Shown piece after piece: positions 8,268 to 17,535 of a DNA stretch of 64,000 bases. This stretch comes from Mycobacterium sp. ITM-2016-00317. Its GTDB lineage: Bacteria; Actinomycetota; Actinomycetes; Mycobacteriales; Mycobacteriaceae. The notes beneath the pieces were generated by a model. It made no database searches, had not been told where the DNA came from, and saw only the letters and a program-made list of their open reading frames with translations. Each line of letters opens with the position of its first letter. The first letter of the stretch is position 1. Position numbers and translations under genes: made by a program. The stretch is taken from NCBI RefSeq assembly GCF_002968295.1, contig NZ_CP134399.1, positions 5,828,001-5,892,000 on the forward strand. The letters are read 5' to 3'.

Positions 8268-9161
8268 TCAGCGCGCCGAGCGGTGCCAGTCCCGCACGAC
8301 GTGGTCGGCGAAGTCGTGCACGATCGCAGGCAGGGTGCGCCCGGCCAGGTGTGTCAGCGACAGTTGCCGGACCATCGGCGGATCGGTCGCGGCCGCCGCG
8401 ATCGCGTGGTCTACCGACCGCGGTGACTCGTCGAGAGCGGACACCGGAACGACGCCGAAACCACCTAGCCGCCCGACAAGTTCCAGGACCAGGCGGGTAT
8501 CGCTGACCTCGACGAGTGGGGCCGGCTGGTTGCCTCCCGAGGCGAAGAAGCGTTGCGCTTCGACGGTGGCACCCATACCGCGGGCCAGCCCGATGTAGGG
8601 GAGGCCGACCAGGTCGTCGGGCCCCACCACACCGGCTCCGGCGAGCGGATGCGTGGCAGGCAGTACCACGCGGAGCTCCTCGCGGGTCAGGGGGACGTTC
8701 GTGATCTCGTCCTCGGCCTGCGCTTCGCACACCACCACGTCGTATTGAGCCCGCCGGACACCCTCCACGAGTGCCCCACGCAGTGCGGTGATCACCGACC
8801 AGCGGGTTCCCGGACGGCTCGCGGCGTATGCGCTGACCAGCGCGCACATACGCGAACCGAGAGACGGCAGGCAGCCGATCCGCACCACGGGCCGCTCACC
8901 GGCCCGGATCCTGGCCATCTCGGACTCGGTGGCGGCGACCTCGGCCAGCAGCCTGCGCGCCATCGGGGCGAACGCGCGGCCTGCCTCGGTCAGGGTCACA
9001 CGCTGACCGCTGCGGTCGATCAGCTCGAGGCCCAGCCCGGACTCCAGGGCTTTGAGGTCCTGGGACACCGCGGCCTGGGTCTTGTAGAGCCTGGCCGACG
9101 CAGCGGTCAGCGTGCCGGCGTCGAGGATCGCGAGGAAGGTCTCGACATGCCGCAGCTGCAC
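8268..9161 (-). CDS. LysR-family transcriptional regulator
   Basis: LysR-type regulator of 297 residues. The winged HTH occupies about residues 1-60 with LTAASARLYKTQAAVSQDL, and a periplasmic-binding-like effector domain follows from about residue 90. Unlike most LysR genes it is not divergent from its likely target; it is the last gene of the aminotransferase-aldehyde dehydrogenase-FAH run, six bases after the FAH stop. It would therefore be made together with the enzymes. Its effector is unknown. Confidence 0.88.
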   Translation of the reverse strand: MQLRHVETFLAILDAGTLTAASARLYKTQAAVSQDLKALESGLGLELIDRSGQRVTLTEAGRAFAPMARRLLAEVAATESEMARIRAGERPVVRIGCLPSLGSRMCALVSAYAASRPGTRWSVITALRGALVEGVRRAQYDVVVCEAQAEDEITNVPLTREELRVVLPATHPLAGAGVVGPDDLVGLPYIGLARGMGATVEAQRFFASGGNQPAPLVEVSDTRLVLELVGRLGGFGVVPVSALDESPRSVDHAIAAAATDPPMVRQLSLTHLAGRTLPAIVHDFADHVVRDWHRSAR

Positions 9162-9167
9162 GGTGAC

Positions 9168-10040
9168 TTACTCGCCGATGGTGTTGCGCACCGATCCGAG
9201 CGAGTCGATCTCCACCTCGACCACGTCGTTGGGGCCGAGGTAGACCGGCGGGTTGCGCTTCGCACCGATACCCGCCGGGGTGCCGGTGGCGATGATGTCA
9301 CCGGGCAGCAGTTCGATGGTGTTGGTGATGATCTCCACCAGGGTGGCGACCGGCCACATCATCGTCGAGGTGTTGGCCGACTGGCGCACCTCGCCGTTGA
9401 CCCGGGTGGTCACCTGCAGCGCCTGCACGTCGGCGATTTCGTCGAGAGTGACCAGCGCCGGGCCCATCGGGGCGAACTTGTCGATCGCCTTGCCGAGTGA
9501 CCACTGTGTGGTCTCGTACTGCAGTCGGCGCGAGGTCAGGTCGTTGACGACGGTGAGGCCGGCGACGTAGTCCAGCGCCTCCGCGGCGGAGACCCGCGAC
9601 GCGCGGCGGCCGACCACGACGCCCAGTTCACCCTCGTAGTCCATCTGGGGGTTCTCGATCGGCGGCACCGGGATGGCGTCGTAGGGTCCGGTGACCGAGT
9701 TCGCCCACTTGGCGAAAATCGTGGGGTACTCCGGGATCTCGCGGCCGGACTCCTCGGCGTGGGCCTTGTAGTTCAGACCGATACAGATGATCTTGCCCGG
9801 GTCGGTGATCGGCGCGGCGAGGCGCACCTGGTCGAGGGGCCGCGCACCGTCGCGGGCCGTGGCGCCGGTCAGTGCCTTCGCCAGCAGGTCGATCGCCTCG
9901 GCGCCGGCGTCGAGGATGTGCCGGACGGAGTCGAACCGGCGGTCGTCGCCGGGCACGAGCTGCCGCACGTCGATCACCTGGTCGTCGACCAGCACGCCGG
10001 GGCGCAGCTCGTCGTCAGCGTGGAATGTCACCAATCTCAT
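9168..10040 (-). CDS. Fumarylacetoacetate hydrolase-family protein
   Basis: FAH-fold enzyme of 290 residues that probably hydrolyses, decarboxylates or hydrates a 2-oxo-dicarboxylate-type intermediate. The substrate-loop segment CIGLNYKAHAEESG and the metal-binding YEGELGVVVG are both present, with the C-terminal GDIIATGTPAGIG typical of the family. It lies 33 bases downstream of the aldehyde dehydrogenase in the same operon. Relatives include 2-oxohept-3-enedioate hydratase/isomerase and acylpyruvases; I cannot choose between them. The ATG at 10040 is the only good start. Confidence 0.87.
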   Translation of the reverse strand: MRLVTFHADDELRPGVLVDDQVIDVRQLVPGDDRRFDSVRHILDAGAEAIDLLAKALTGATARDGARPLDQVRLAAPITDPGKIICIGLNYKAHAEESGREIPEYPTIFAKWANSVTGPYDAIPVPPIENPQMDYEGELGVVVGRRASRVSAAEALDYVAGLTVVNDLTSRRLQYETTQWSLGKAIDKFAPMGPALVTLDEIADVQALQVTTRVNGEVRQSANTSTMMWPVATLVEIITNTIELLPGDIIATGTPAGIGAKRNPPVYLGPNDVVEVEIDSLGSVRNTIGE

Positions 10041-10073
10041 GTGTTCACAAGCCTTTTCTTCGGAGTGCCGATG

Positions 10074-11624
10074 TCAGAACAGGGTGCGGCTCTGTTCGCG
10101 GACGAACTGCTGCAGGTAGTAGGGGCCGAAACCGCCCTTGCCGGTGGTGCCGCTGGCCTTCCAGCCCGACATCGTCTGGTTCCCGGGCCACACTCCGGTC
10201 GTCGCGCCACCCTTGTGATTGACGAACACGATGCCCGCCTCGATCTCGTCGAGAAACCGCTCGCGCTCCTGTTCGTCATCGGTGAAGATGCCCGCCGAGA
10301 GCCCGAACGGAATCGCGTTGGCCTCGGTGATCGCCGCGTCGATGTCCGGCACCTTGGTCACGGTCAGCACCGGCAGGAACAGTTCCTCCCGGGTGAGCGG
10401 GTGACCTGTCGGCAGTCCGTCGATCACGGTCGCGTCGACGAAGTTGCCCACGGCGCAGTTCACGTTGCCGCCCACCACGATCCGGCCGTCATCACGGGCG
10501 GCTGCGATCACCCGCTCGAAGCGGTCGACGGAATGCTCGTTGACCAGCGGGCCGCCGATCGAGGCCGGGTCGGCGGGATCGCCGTACGGGAACGCCGCGA
10601 CCTCGGCGGCCAGCGCTTCGACGAACTCGTCATACACGGCGTCGACGACGATGGCGCGGGAACAGGCAGTGCACTTCTGGCCGGTCATCCCGAACGCCGA
10701 GCGCGCCACTGCCCGGGCGGCCGCGGCGACATCGGCGGTCGCGTCGCTGATGACCGCCGGGTTCTTGCCGCCCATCTCGGCGATCACCGGGCGCACGAAG
10801 GGCGGCTTCGAAAGTTCGTCGACCAGGTTCAGGCCCACCTGCGCGGAACCCGTGAAGACCACCCCGTCGATGTTCGACTTGGCAAGCAGCGCACCGGTTT
10901 CGCCATCACCCTGGATCAGGTTGAGCACACCGTCGGGCACCCCGGCGTCCTTGAACAACGAGTACACGAGGTCTCCGCAGGCCGGGGTCAGCCCGGACGG
11001 CTTGAAGACCACGGTGTTGCCGGTGAGCAGCGCGCTGACCAGCATCGTGAACGGGATCGCGACGGGGAAGTTGAATGGGGCGATCGCAGCGAACACGCCG
11101 TAGGGGCGGAACACCACACCCGACCACTGCGCCCCGGCGGGCGCCTGCAGCGGCTTGGTGAAACCGTCGGCGTCCCGGTAGTCCTTCAGCGACACCTCGA
11201 TCACGTCGACGCATTCGGTGACCTCGGTGATCGCGTCACCCTGCGCTTTGCCGAGTTCGTAGGCGACCAGCGCCGCGATCTCCTCCCGGCGCTCGAGGAG
11301 GATCGGGATCAGGGCCTCGATGATCGTGGCGCGCTGTTCGTGAGCCAGTGCACGCCAGGCCGGCAGAGCCCGCCGTGCCTCCGTGACCGCTTTGTCGATG
11401 ACCGTCGCGTCTGCCGATCCGAAGGTGGCGACGACTCGGCTGCGGTCGGTCGGATCGCGCCGCATGGAGGCGGTGCCCGCCTCGATCGCGTCAACCCCGA
11501 TGCGGTGCGGGCAGATTCGAGGCACCTGGGCACGCACTGCGGCGAGCTCACTCTCGAAACGAGCGCGGATCTCCTCGTCCTGCAGCCCGTCGGAGTACAT
11601 GTTGGCGTAGGTCAGCTTGGTCAT
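10074..11624 (-). CDS. Aldehyde dehydrogenase
   Basis: NAD(P)-dependent aldehyde dehydrogenase of 516 residues. The catalytic set is complete: N185 in PFNFP, E283 in AEMGGKNPA and C318 in GQKCTACSR. The ATG at 11624 overlaps the aminotransferase stop by one base (TGATG), so the two are probably translationally coupled. An aminotransferase followed by an aldehyde dehydrogenase is the usual way to convert a terminal amine into a carboxylate, as in the omega-amino acid, GABA and lysine routes. The long N-terminal segment before the first conserved block resembles delta-1-pyrroline-5-carboxylate dehydrogenases. The frame stays open upstream but that part overlaps the aminotransferase. Confidence 0.88.
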   Translation of the reverse strand: MTKLTYANMYSDGLQDEEIRARFESELAAVRAQVPRICPHRIGVDAIEAGTASMRRDPTDRSRVVATFGSADATVIDKAVTEARRALPAWRALAHEQRATIIEALIPILLERREEIAALVAYELGKAQGDAITEVTECVDVIEVSLKDYRDADGFTKPLQAPAGAQWSGVVFRPYGVFAAIAPFNFPVAIPFTMLVSALLTGNTVVFKPSGLTPACGDLVYSLFKDAGVPDGVLNLIQGDGETGALLAKSNIDGVVFTGSAQVGLNLVDELSKPPFVRPVIAEMGGKNPAVISDATADVAAAARAVARSAFGMTGQKCTACSRAIVVDAVYDEFVEALAAEVAAFPYGDPADPASIGGPLVNEHSVDRFERVIAAARDDGRIVVGGNVNCAVGNFVDATVIDGLPTGHPLTREELFLPVLTVTKVPDIDAAITEANAIPFGLSAGIFTDDEQERERFLDEIEAGIVFVNHKGGATTGVWPGNQTMSGWKASGTTGKGGFGPYYLQQFVREQSRTLF

Positions 11625-12877
11625 CAGTTCTCCAAGTTCGCGACGGCATCGGCGACGCGGTCGATGATGTCGTCGACGATGTCGTCGGTCATGGGGGTGG
11701 ACAGTGCACCCATCGTGTTCTGGCCCAGGAAGATTCCGCGCTCGTAGGCTTCCCACCACACGCTCACCTGTTGTTCGCGGGCTTCCTGTGGTGTGGTGCC
11801 CTTCGGGAACAGCCTGAACAACGAGCCGCCGCCGCGGACTTCCCATCCGTGCTGGTCGAGGGCGGCCCCGAGTGTGGTGCGGACCCGCTCGCCGAGGCGG
11901 TTGAGGCGGTCCACCTCCGCTGCCGGGTACAGGCGCATGGTGGCGATACCGGCAGCCATGGTGACGGGGTTGGCCGCGGTGGTCCCGCCGTGTTCGAGTC
12001 CACCCTGCAGGCTGTTGAGAAGTCCCATCAGGTCCGCCCGCCCGGTGACGGCGCCGACGGGAAGGCCGGCGCCGATGATCTTGCCCATCGCCATCAGGTC
12101 AGGGGCCGCACCGAGCGACTTGCCGGCCCCGTCGTAGGCCAGCCTGAGCGAGATCACCTCGTCGGAGACCAGCACCGCTCCGTGCCGGCTGGTCAGCTCG
12201 CGGGCGTCCTGCCAGAACGCCTCCGTGACCGCGATCAGCCCAGCCCGGTTCGGCAGGGTGTCGATGATCACCGCGGCGATCTTGTCGCCGTGGCCGGCGA
12301 ACGCCTCGGCAAGGCCTACATGGTCGTTGATCCCGATTTCGATGGTGTCATCGATCACGTGCTGGGGGATGCCCCGGCGCGACTTCGGACCGCCGGGGAT
12401 CAGCGCGACATCGGAATGGCCGTGGTACGCGTTCTGGACGAAGACCACCTTGTCCCGCCCCGTGGCCGCCCGCGACAGGCGGACCGCCAGCATCACCGCT
12501 TCGGTGCCGGAGTTCGTGTAGCGGATCTGGTCCATGTAGCGCAGCCGGGACAACATCAGGCTGGCGTGCTCGATCTCGTGCATGTTCGGCAGACCGAAAC
12601 TGGTGCCCTCGGCGGCTGCCTTCTGGATCGCCTCGGTGACCTCGGGATGCGCGTTGCCGTGGATCTGCGAGGTGAAGTTGTTGTTCAGGTCGATCACGGT
12701 GCGCCCGGCGTCGTCGCGCAAGTAACACCCGCACCCGCGCACCGCCATCGGGGTGCGGGGCGCGACCGCGAACATCGCCCGGCCGAAGCCTCCCGGCAGC
12801 AGGCTGTGCCCGCTGGGTCCGGTGAACATCTCGGCGAAGGGCGCAGCGTTGTCCAAAGTCTCCCGCAGCGTGGACAT
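11624..12877 (-). CDS. Class III aminotransferase (PLP)
   Basis: Fold-type I PLP-dependent aminotransferase of 417 residues, related to glutamate-1-semialdehyde aminomutase and omega-aminotransferases. Visible motifs are TNSGTEAVMLAVRL near residue 112, the aromatic-His pair in NAYHGHSD, the PLP-anchoring SDEV and the Schiff-base lysine in MGKIIGAGLPVGA. It moves an amino group from the substrate to a 2-oxoacid, and the glutamate-type dehydrogenase at 17536 could regenerate that acceptor. It is the first gene of an operon with the aldehyde dehydrogenase, FAH-family enzyme and LysR gene. Confidence 0.87.
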   Translation of the reverse strand: MSTLRETLDNAAPFAEMFTGPSGHSLLPGGFGRAMFAVAPRTPMAVRGCGCYLRDDAGRTVIDLNNNFTSQIHGNAHPEVTEAIQKAAAEGTSFGLPNMHEIEHASLMLSRLRYMDQIRYTNSGTEAVMLAVRLSRAATGRDKVVFVQNAYHGHSDVALIPGGPKSRRGIPQHVIDDTIEIGINDHVGLAEAFAGHGDKIAAVIIDTLPNRAGLIAVTEAFWQDARELTSRHGAVLVSDEVISLRLAYDGAGKSLGAAPDLMAMGKIIGAGLPVGAVTGRADLMGLLNSLQGGLEHGGTTAANPVTMAAGIATMRLYPAAEVDRLNRLGERVRTTLGAALDQHGWEVRGGGSLFRLFPKGTTPQEAREQQVSVWWEAYERGIFLGQNTMGALSTPMTDDIVDDIIDRVADAVANLEN

Positions 12878-12945
12878 TCGAATCGTCTCTCCTCACAACT
12901 GTCGCCGAGATGGCGTGAACAGCTGTGACGCTAGACAGGCCGGTG

Positions 12946-12963
12946 CGTCCCGACCATTGGACG
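12946..12963. promoter_or_regulatory. Short inverted repeat CGTCC-N8-GGACG before aminotransferase operon
   Basis: Perfect five-base arms with an eight-base spacer, about 70 bases upstream of the aminotransferase start. The spacing differs by one base from the TGTSCC-N5-GGSACA sites, so it may be a variant site or an unrelated operator. Confidence 0.3.
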
Positions 12964-13019
12964 AAAATTGAAATTCCGGCGTGGGTTGCGCCGAGAGTCC
13001 AAAGCGCGGTGCCCGCGGC

Positions 13020-13985
13020 TCACGGGTCGATGTGCAGCAGGCGCTCGGCGTTCAGATGGCTGATCTTGGCGCGGTCGGCGTCGCTGACCGGAGCGTCGGC
13101 CAGGAAGGCCGTCGCGGTGTCGATGTCCTCGTACGGATAATCGGTGGCGAACAGGACGTGCTCGGACCCCAGCGCGGACAGCGCGCACAGCAGCGGCGCG
13201 TCGTCGCAGACCCCGCTGGTGGTCACGTAGAGATTGCGCCGCAGATACTCCGAGGGGTTGCCGAGCTCGAGGTCGATGCCGTGGTGGCGGTGCCAGTCCC
13301 AGCGCGAGTCCAGCCGCCACAACGAGTAGGGCAGGCTCTCGCCCATGTGCCCCAGCAGGAGCTTTGCGGCGGGGAAGTCGTCGAACACGCCGCCGAAGAT
13401 CAGACGCAGCGCGTGGGTGGCGGTGTCGGTGCCCCAGCTCCACATGGGCCCGACCAGCTCGGGATGCCCCGCGATGATGTGCGGGGTGTCGAAACCGTTG
13501 GCCGGATGCAGATACAGCGGGATGTCGAGGCCTTCGGCACGCTCCCACACCGTCCGCAACGGCGGGGCGTCCAGGTAGACGCCGAAGGTGTGCGCGTTGA
13601 CCATGGCTCCGCACAGGCCGAGCTGTCCGACTGCGCGTTCCAGTTCCCGCGCCGCCGCGTCCGGGTTCTGCAGCGGCAGCGCCGCGAAACCGCGGTATCG
13701 CGTTGGGTTGGCCGCGACCAGCCCGGCCACGAAGTCGTTGACCTCGGCCGCGCGAGCCACCGCCACCTGCCTGTCCGGTTCGGCCTGGATCCCCGGCGCG
13801 GTCAGTGACAGCACTGCGATGTCGACGCCAGCGGCGTCCATGTCGGCCAGCCGCTGCTCGGCGAGGTCGGTCAGCCGACTGTCGCACGCCTGCCAGACCT
13901 GCGGCTGGGCCAGTTCGCGGGTCGCATCGCTGTAATGGGCCAGTTCGCCGGTGAGGAAGTGCTCTTCCAACGCGATGGTGCGCAC
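13020..13985 (-). CDS. Amidohydrolase-family protein (ACMSD / gamma-resorcylate decarboxylase type)
   Basis: TIM-barrel metal-dependent enzyme of 321 residues from COG2159. The family contains non-hydrolytic decarboxylases (ACMSD, gamma-resorcylate and dihydroxybenzoate decarboxylases) and lactone hydrolases. The metal-binding start is ALEEHFLT at residues 5-12 (E and H ligands), the barrel His is in YLHPANGF, and the C-terminal Asp is in FATDYPYED. It is divergent from the mycofactocin SDR with a strong island repeat between them. The substrate cannot be read from sequence, but a decarboxylase or ring-opening hydrolase would fit the pathway. Confidence 0.82.
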   Translation of the reverse strand: MRTIALEEHFLTGELAHYSDATRELAQPQVWQACDSRLTDLAEQRLADMDAAGVDIAVLSLTAPGIQAEPDRQVAVARAAEVNDFVAGLVAANPTRYRGFAALPLQNPDAAARELERAVGQLGLCGAMVNAHTFGVYLDAPPLRTVWERAEGLDIPLYLHPANGFDTPHIIAGHPELVGPMWSWGTDTATHALRLIFGGVFDDFPAAKLLLGHMGESLPYSLWRLDSRWDWHRHHGIDLELGNPSEYLRRNLYVTTSGVCDDAPLLCALSALGSEHVLFATDYPYEDIDTATAFLADAPVSDADRAKISHLNAERLLHIDP

Positions 13986-14071
13986 GCCCGCCCCGCCTTC
14001 GCCGTGCCCGGTTTCCTGCTGCCGACGCTACGCCGCCCAGCCGCCGGAACTGCCGACTTCGCCACGACTCG

Positions 14072-14088
14072 TGTCCCAATGTGGGACG
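14072..14088. promoter_or_regulatory. Strong inverted repeat TGTCCC-N5-GGGACG, candidate activator site
   Basis: Best-matching copy of the island motif, with arms complementary at five of six positions. It sits between divergent genes, 87 bases upstream of the amidohydrolase start and 137 bases upstream of the mycofactocin SDR start, so one site could serve both promoters. Confidence 0.6.
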
Positions 14089-14224
14089 GTCGGTCCAGGA
14101 CCGCTGATTTAGCGTTTGGCGTGATTCGTGGTCAGCGGATCCGGCTGGTGCGAGCGGCCGGGCGCGTCTGGCCACGGCACCGCAGTCGGTAACCAAGTTC
14201 ATCTCGAACAAAGCGAGGACCATC

Positions 14225-15055
14225 ATGGGACGCGTCGACGGAAAAGTCGCATTCATCACCGGCGCAGGCCGCGGCCAGGGCCGCAGCCATGCGATCGCAC
14301 TGGCGCGCGAGGGCGCCGACATCATCGCAGTCGACATCTGCGCACCCGTCGGGAGCGCGCCCTACGAGATGGCCACCCGCGCGGACCTGGACGAGACCGT
14401 CCGGCTGGTCGAGGAGGCCGGCGGCAGGATCGTTGCCCGGGTCGCCGACGTGCGAGATCTGGAGGCTCTGACCGCCGTGGTCGACGAGGGCGTGAAGACC
14501 TTCGGCAGGCTCGACATCATCCTGGCCAACGCGGGCATCACCGCCTACGGCGCGCTCTCGGAGATGACCCGGGAGCACTGGCAGGAGATGATCGACATCA
14601 ACCTGACCGGCGTATGGCAGACCGTGCGCGCGGGTGCGCAGCACATCATCAAGGGCGGCAACGGTGGGTCGATCGTGCTGACCAGCTCGACGGCCGGCAT
14701 GTTCGCCTATGACAACCTCGGGCATTACGTGGTCGCCAAGCACGGCATCGTCGGTCTGGCCAAGACCCTCGCCAAGGAACTCGGGCCGCACAACATCCGC
14801 GTCAACTCGCTGCATCCGAGCAACGTGAACACCCCCATGCTCGACAACCCGGGCACCCGCAAGATCTTTCGGCCTGACCTCGAGGATCCGCAGCTGCCCG
14901 ACGTGCTCGAGAGCTTCGCCAGCGTGCACACGCTCAATACCCCGTGGCTGGAGCCCGAGGACATCAGCAACGCGGTGCTGTACCTTGTCTCCGACGACGG
15001 CCGGTTCGTAACGGGATCGCAGTTCGTCGTCAACGCCGGCATGCTCATCAAATAG
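14225..15055 (+). CDS. Mycofactocin-coupled SDR-family oxidoreductase
   Basis: Short-chain dehydrogenase of 276 residues with the features of the mycofactocin-coupled (carveol dehydrogenase type) subfamily: the TGAGRGQGRSHA cofactor loop at residues 12-23 and an insertion after strand 2 beginning DICAPVGSAPYEMAT. In this subfamily the NAD stays bound and electrons pass to the redox peptide mycofactocin. Catalytic S154/155, Y168 and K172 are present. It would oxidise a secondary alcohol from the island's substrate. Mycofactocin biosynthesis genes are not in the window and must be elsewhere. Confidence 0.9.
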   Translation: MGRVDGKVAFITGAGRGQGRSHAIALAREGADIIAVDICAPVGSAPYEMATRADLDETVRLVEEAGGRIVARVADVRDLEALTAVVDEGVKTFGRLDIILANAGITAYGALSEMTREHWQEMIDINLTGVWQTVRAGAQHIIKGGNGGSIVLTSSTAGMFAYDNLGHYVVAKHGIVGLAKTLAKELGPHNIRVNSLHPSNVNTPMLDNPGTRKIFRPDLEDPQLPDVLESFASVHTLNTPWLEPEDISNAVLYLVSDDGRFVTGSQFVVNAGMLIK

Positions 15056-15070
15056 CCTCCCGCGCAACCC

Positions 15071-15104
15071 AGAAGGCCCGGACTCTGCTGAGTCCGGGCC
15101 TTCT
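15071..15104. terminator. Bidirectional hairpin terminator
   Basis: A perfect 15-base inverted repeat (arms 15071-15085 and 15090-15104) with a four-base loop, between the convergent mycofactocin SDR gene (stop at 15055) and UxaA-family gene (stop at 15116). The stem is GC-rich, with a short pyrimidine run after it. Confidence 0.8.
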
Positions 15105-15115
15105 CGGTCCTCGTG

Positions 15116-16292
15116 TCAGACTCCCATCGGGCGAGTCTGACTGAGCGCGAACTCCCGGTTCTTGTGGCGTTCCGACAACGTCAGCTCACCGGACGCCGCG
15201 GCGATGACGGCATCGAGGATGCGCGACCCGACGGTCTCGATGGTGTCGGAGCCCTCGATGATCTGGCCGGCATCGATGTCGATGTGATCCGGAAGGCGCC
15301 GTGCCACATCGGAGTTCGACGAGATCTTCAGGCACGGGGTGATCGGCGATCCGGTGGGCGTGCCCTTGCCTGTGGTGAACGCGACGATCTGTGCGCCCGC
15401 GGCGACCATGCCCACCATCTGTTCGATGTCCTGGCCGGGGGTGTCCATGATGAAAAGCCCGGTGGACGTGAGGGGTTCGGCGTATCCGACGACTCCGCTG
15501 ATCGGACCGGTGCCGCCTTTACGCGCGGCGCCGAGTGACTTCTCCTCGATGGTGGTCAGGCCCCCGGCGATGTTTCCCGGCGCGGGCTGACTGCCCAGCA
15601 GGTCCACCCCGTGCCGTGCCACGTCGCGTTCGAACCCGTGCACCATCGCGATGATGCTCCGGCCCACCTCTTCGTTGATCGCGCGTCGAGCCAGAAGGTG
15701 TTCGGCTCCCAGGAGTTCGGTGGTCTCGGCCAGGATCGACGAACCTCCGCCCTCGACCAGCAGGTCACTGGCGACACCGAGCGCCGGGTTGGCGGTGATT
15801 CCCGAGAACGCGTCGGAACTACCGCATTCCAGGCCCAGGCACAGCGCCGACAGGGGTGCGGGCCGCCGCTGCGGTTTCGACATGTTCGGCATGCAGTCGG
15901 CGGAGCGCGGATTCGGCCTGCCCGGTGGCCGCACCGAATCCGCCTGCCCGGTCCAGCCGGATCACCGCATGGGGTTTGCCGCTGCGCTGCAATGCCTCCG
16001 CGAACGGTTCGGTGTCGGGACCGAGACCCAGGATCAGCGTGGCCCCGACGTTCGGGTGCGTCGCGAAACCCAGGAACGCAGACCGCACGCGATCGGTGTC
16101 GAGGTGACCGGCGGGAGCGTCCCAGTCGTGGCGGATGGTGACGGTGTCGGTCCCGGTGCCGGCATCCACCGCCGCGGCGATCGCCGCGGCGACGTCGCAC
16201 AGCGCGGAATGCAGCGGGATGACCAGGACATGGTCCCGGAAGCCCCACCGTCCGTCCGGCCGCAGATATCCCAGCAGTGGTGTCTGGCTCAC
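15116..16292 (-). pseudogene. UxaA-family hydro-lyase large subunit, interrupted by +1 frameshift
   Basis: Altronate/galactarate dehydratase (UxaA/GarD) family; sulfolactate sulfo-lyase SuyB also belongs here. The N-terminal part (GTG start at 16292 to about 15860) and the C-terminal part, with LECGSSDAFSGITANPALG and GNIAGGLTTIEEKSLG, lie in different frames. Removing one base near the C4 run at 15853-15856 would restore about 391 residues, the normal length. The start overlaps the preceding gene by four bases (GTGA). The N-terminal H/Cys motif of the family is replaced by HDWDAPAGH, while the later Cys motifs (LECGSS, TPCLKISSN) remain. It could be a sequencing indel or a real mutation. Confidence 0.8.
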
Positions 16293-17199
16293 ATCGTCCT
16301 CAGCAATCGTGGAATGGCGAAGGTGCTCGCTCCGCGTTGTTCAGCTCGGACGGTCCTGCCGCTGAACACTTCTGCGACCTGCGCAAGAATCACGACCGCG
16401 TCCACGTCGGCGCCGGCGTCGAAGTCACCGGCGATCATGGCGTGGAAGTCGTCGTCGCCGGCGACACTTAGCACCGGGGCGAGGGCCAGGCCCTGCGGCG
16501 GCTGTCCGGCTGCGGGGAAGTCCACGATCACCGCGGCGCCACAGGAGCCGAGGGCAGCGAGCAGTTGGGCACCCGAGCCGGCCTTGGTGACGTGATTGAC
16601 CTTGCTGGTCGCCGGTTCACCGACGGCGATGGTATCGGCATCTACCGGAACCATCTCGGCCACAGCAGAATCCGCCGCGACGACGACACGTGCCCCCGCC
16701 CGCACCGCGGCGTCGACGAGCCGCTGGATCCGGGCGTCGGCCCGTGACGCGGCGATGCCCAGCGTGACCGCTTCGAAGCCGACCGCGCTGCGGACGAGCC
16801 GGTTCACCTCGTCGACCAGCGGCCGGGCGATCTCGACTCCGGCCGCCAGCGCGGGGTCGTGGCCGCCGCTGTCCTGGATGCCGACGAGATGCGCCGGATG
16901 GCCGCGGCGTTTCAGGGCGGCGGCGATGTGCTTGCCCTGCACCGTCTCACGCCCAGGCTGGCGATCACCGACCGCCCGACGTTCGGGTTCACGGCCAGCC
17001 CGACAAACAGTTCCCTGGCCTGGACGATGTCCGGCCCGATGTGTCCACAGCCGTGCTGATGCGACACCGTCACCGCGCCCACGGCATCGGCGATCTGGCG
17101 GGAGAGCACCGTGGAACACACCACCGACGGCACGATGAACACGTGGTTACGCGCCCCAGCCTGCCCGGACGGGCGGACGAAACCTTCGAGCACGGTCAT
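16289..17199 (-). pseudogene. Second UxaA-family subunit, interrupted by -1 frameshift
   Basis: Shorter UxaA-family protein. The N-terminal segment (ATG at 17199) carries SHQHGCGHIG, the His/Cys motif missing from the neighbouring paralogue. The C-terminal part continues in another frame from ETVQGKHIAAALKRRG. One missing base near 16950 explains the break; restoring a T after the Gly codon would give the family's LGCETVQG. The restored protein would be about 303 residues, roughly 90 shorter than the neighbour, and lacks the usual C-terminal Cys motifs. It starts with a four-base ATGA overlap on the SAF-domain gene. Confidence 0.78.
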
Positions 17200-17468
17200 C
17201 GACCATCTCCCGGGATCCGCTTGCTGATCAGGTTGTGCACGTGGACATGCCGGCCGGCGACGATGTCCGCCGTTGCGGCGCCGATGATCTCGCCGTACCG
17301 GATGACGTCGGCACCGTTCGCGATGTCGGCCAGCGCGACCTTGTGCCCGTGGGGGACGTCGTCGAGGAGGACCACCGAATCGGTCCCCGTCGCTCCGGTC
17401 GCCCCGGCCTGCATGTCCTCGGCCGCCGTCGCGACGTTGTCGCGCGCGTCCAGGATGATCAATCTCAT
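17196..17468 (-). CDS. UxaA N-terminal SAF-domain small subunit (SuyA-like)
   Basis: A 90-residue protein equivalent to the SAF domain of altronate/galactarate dehydratase, here encoded separately as in sulfolactate sulfo-lyase (SuyA). The segments NVATAAEDMQAG, PHGHKVALADI and VIRYGEIIGAA match the family. The ATG at 17468 is chosen because the conserved domain starts there, although the frame is open further upstream. It is the first of three overlapping UxaA genes, 67 bases downstream of the glutamate-type dehydrogenase, so the four genes probably share a promoter near 18.9 kb. Confidence 0.83.
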   Translation of the reverse strand: MRLIILDARDNVATAAEDMQAGATGATGTDSVVLLDDVPHGHKVALADIANGADVIRYGEIIGAATADIVAGRHVHVHNLISKRIPGDGR

Positions 17469-17535
17469 GATGCCGACGCTATCGGCGTCGCGCCGCCGAC
17501 GAAACGACGAACTGCTAATGGGGTGATCACCGTGC

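Noticed and set aside
8182..8847. Long in-frame extension upstream of ribBA (would give 646 residues)
   Set aside because: It is antisense to the LysR gene, has no family similarity, and the AGGAGG-preceded ATG at 8181 begins the conserved RibBA domain.
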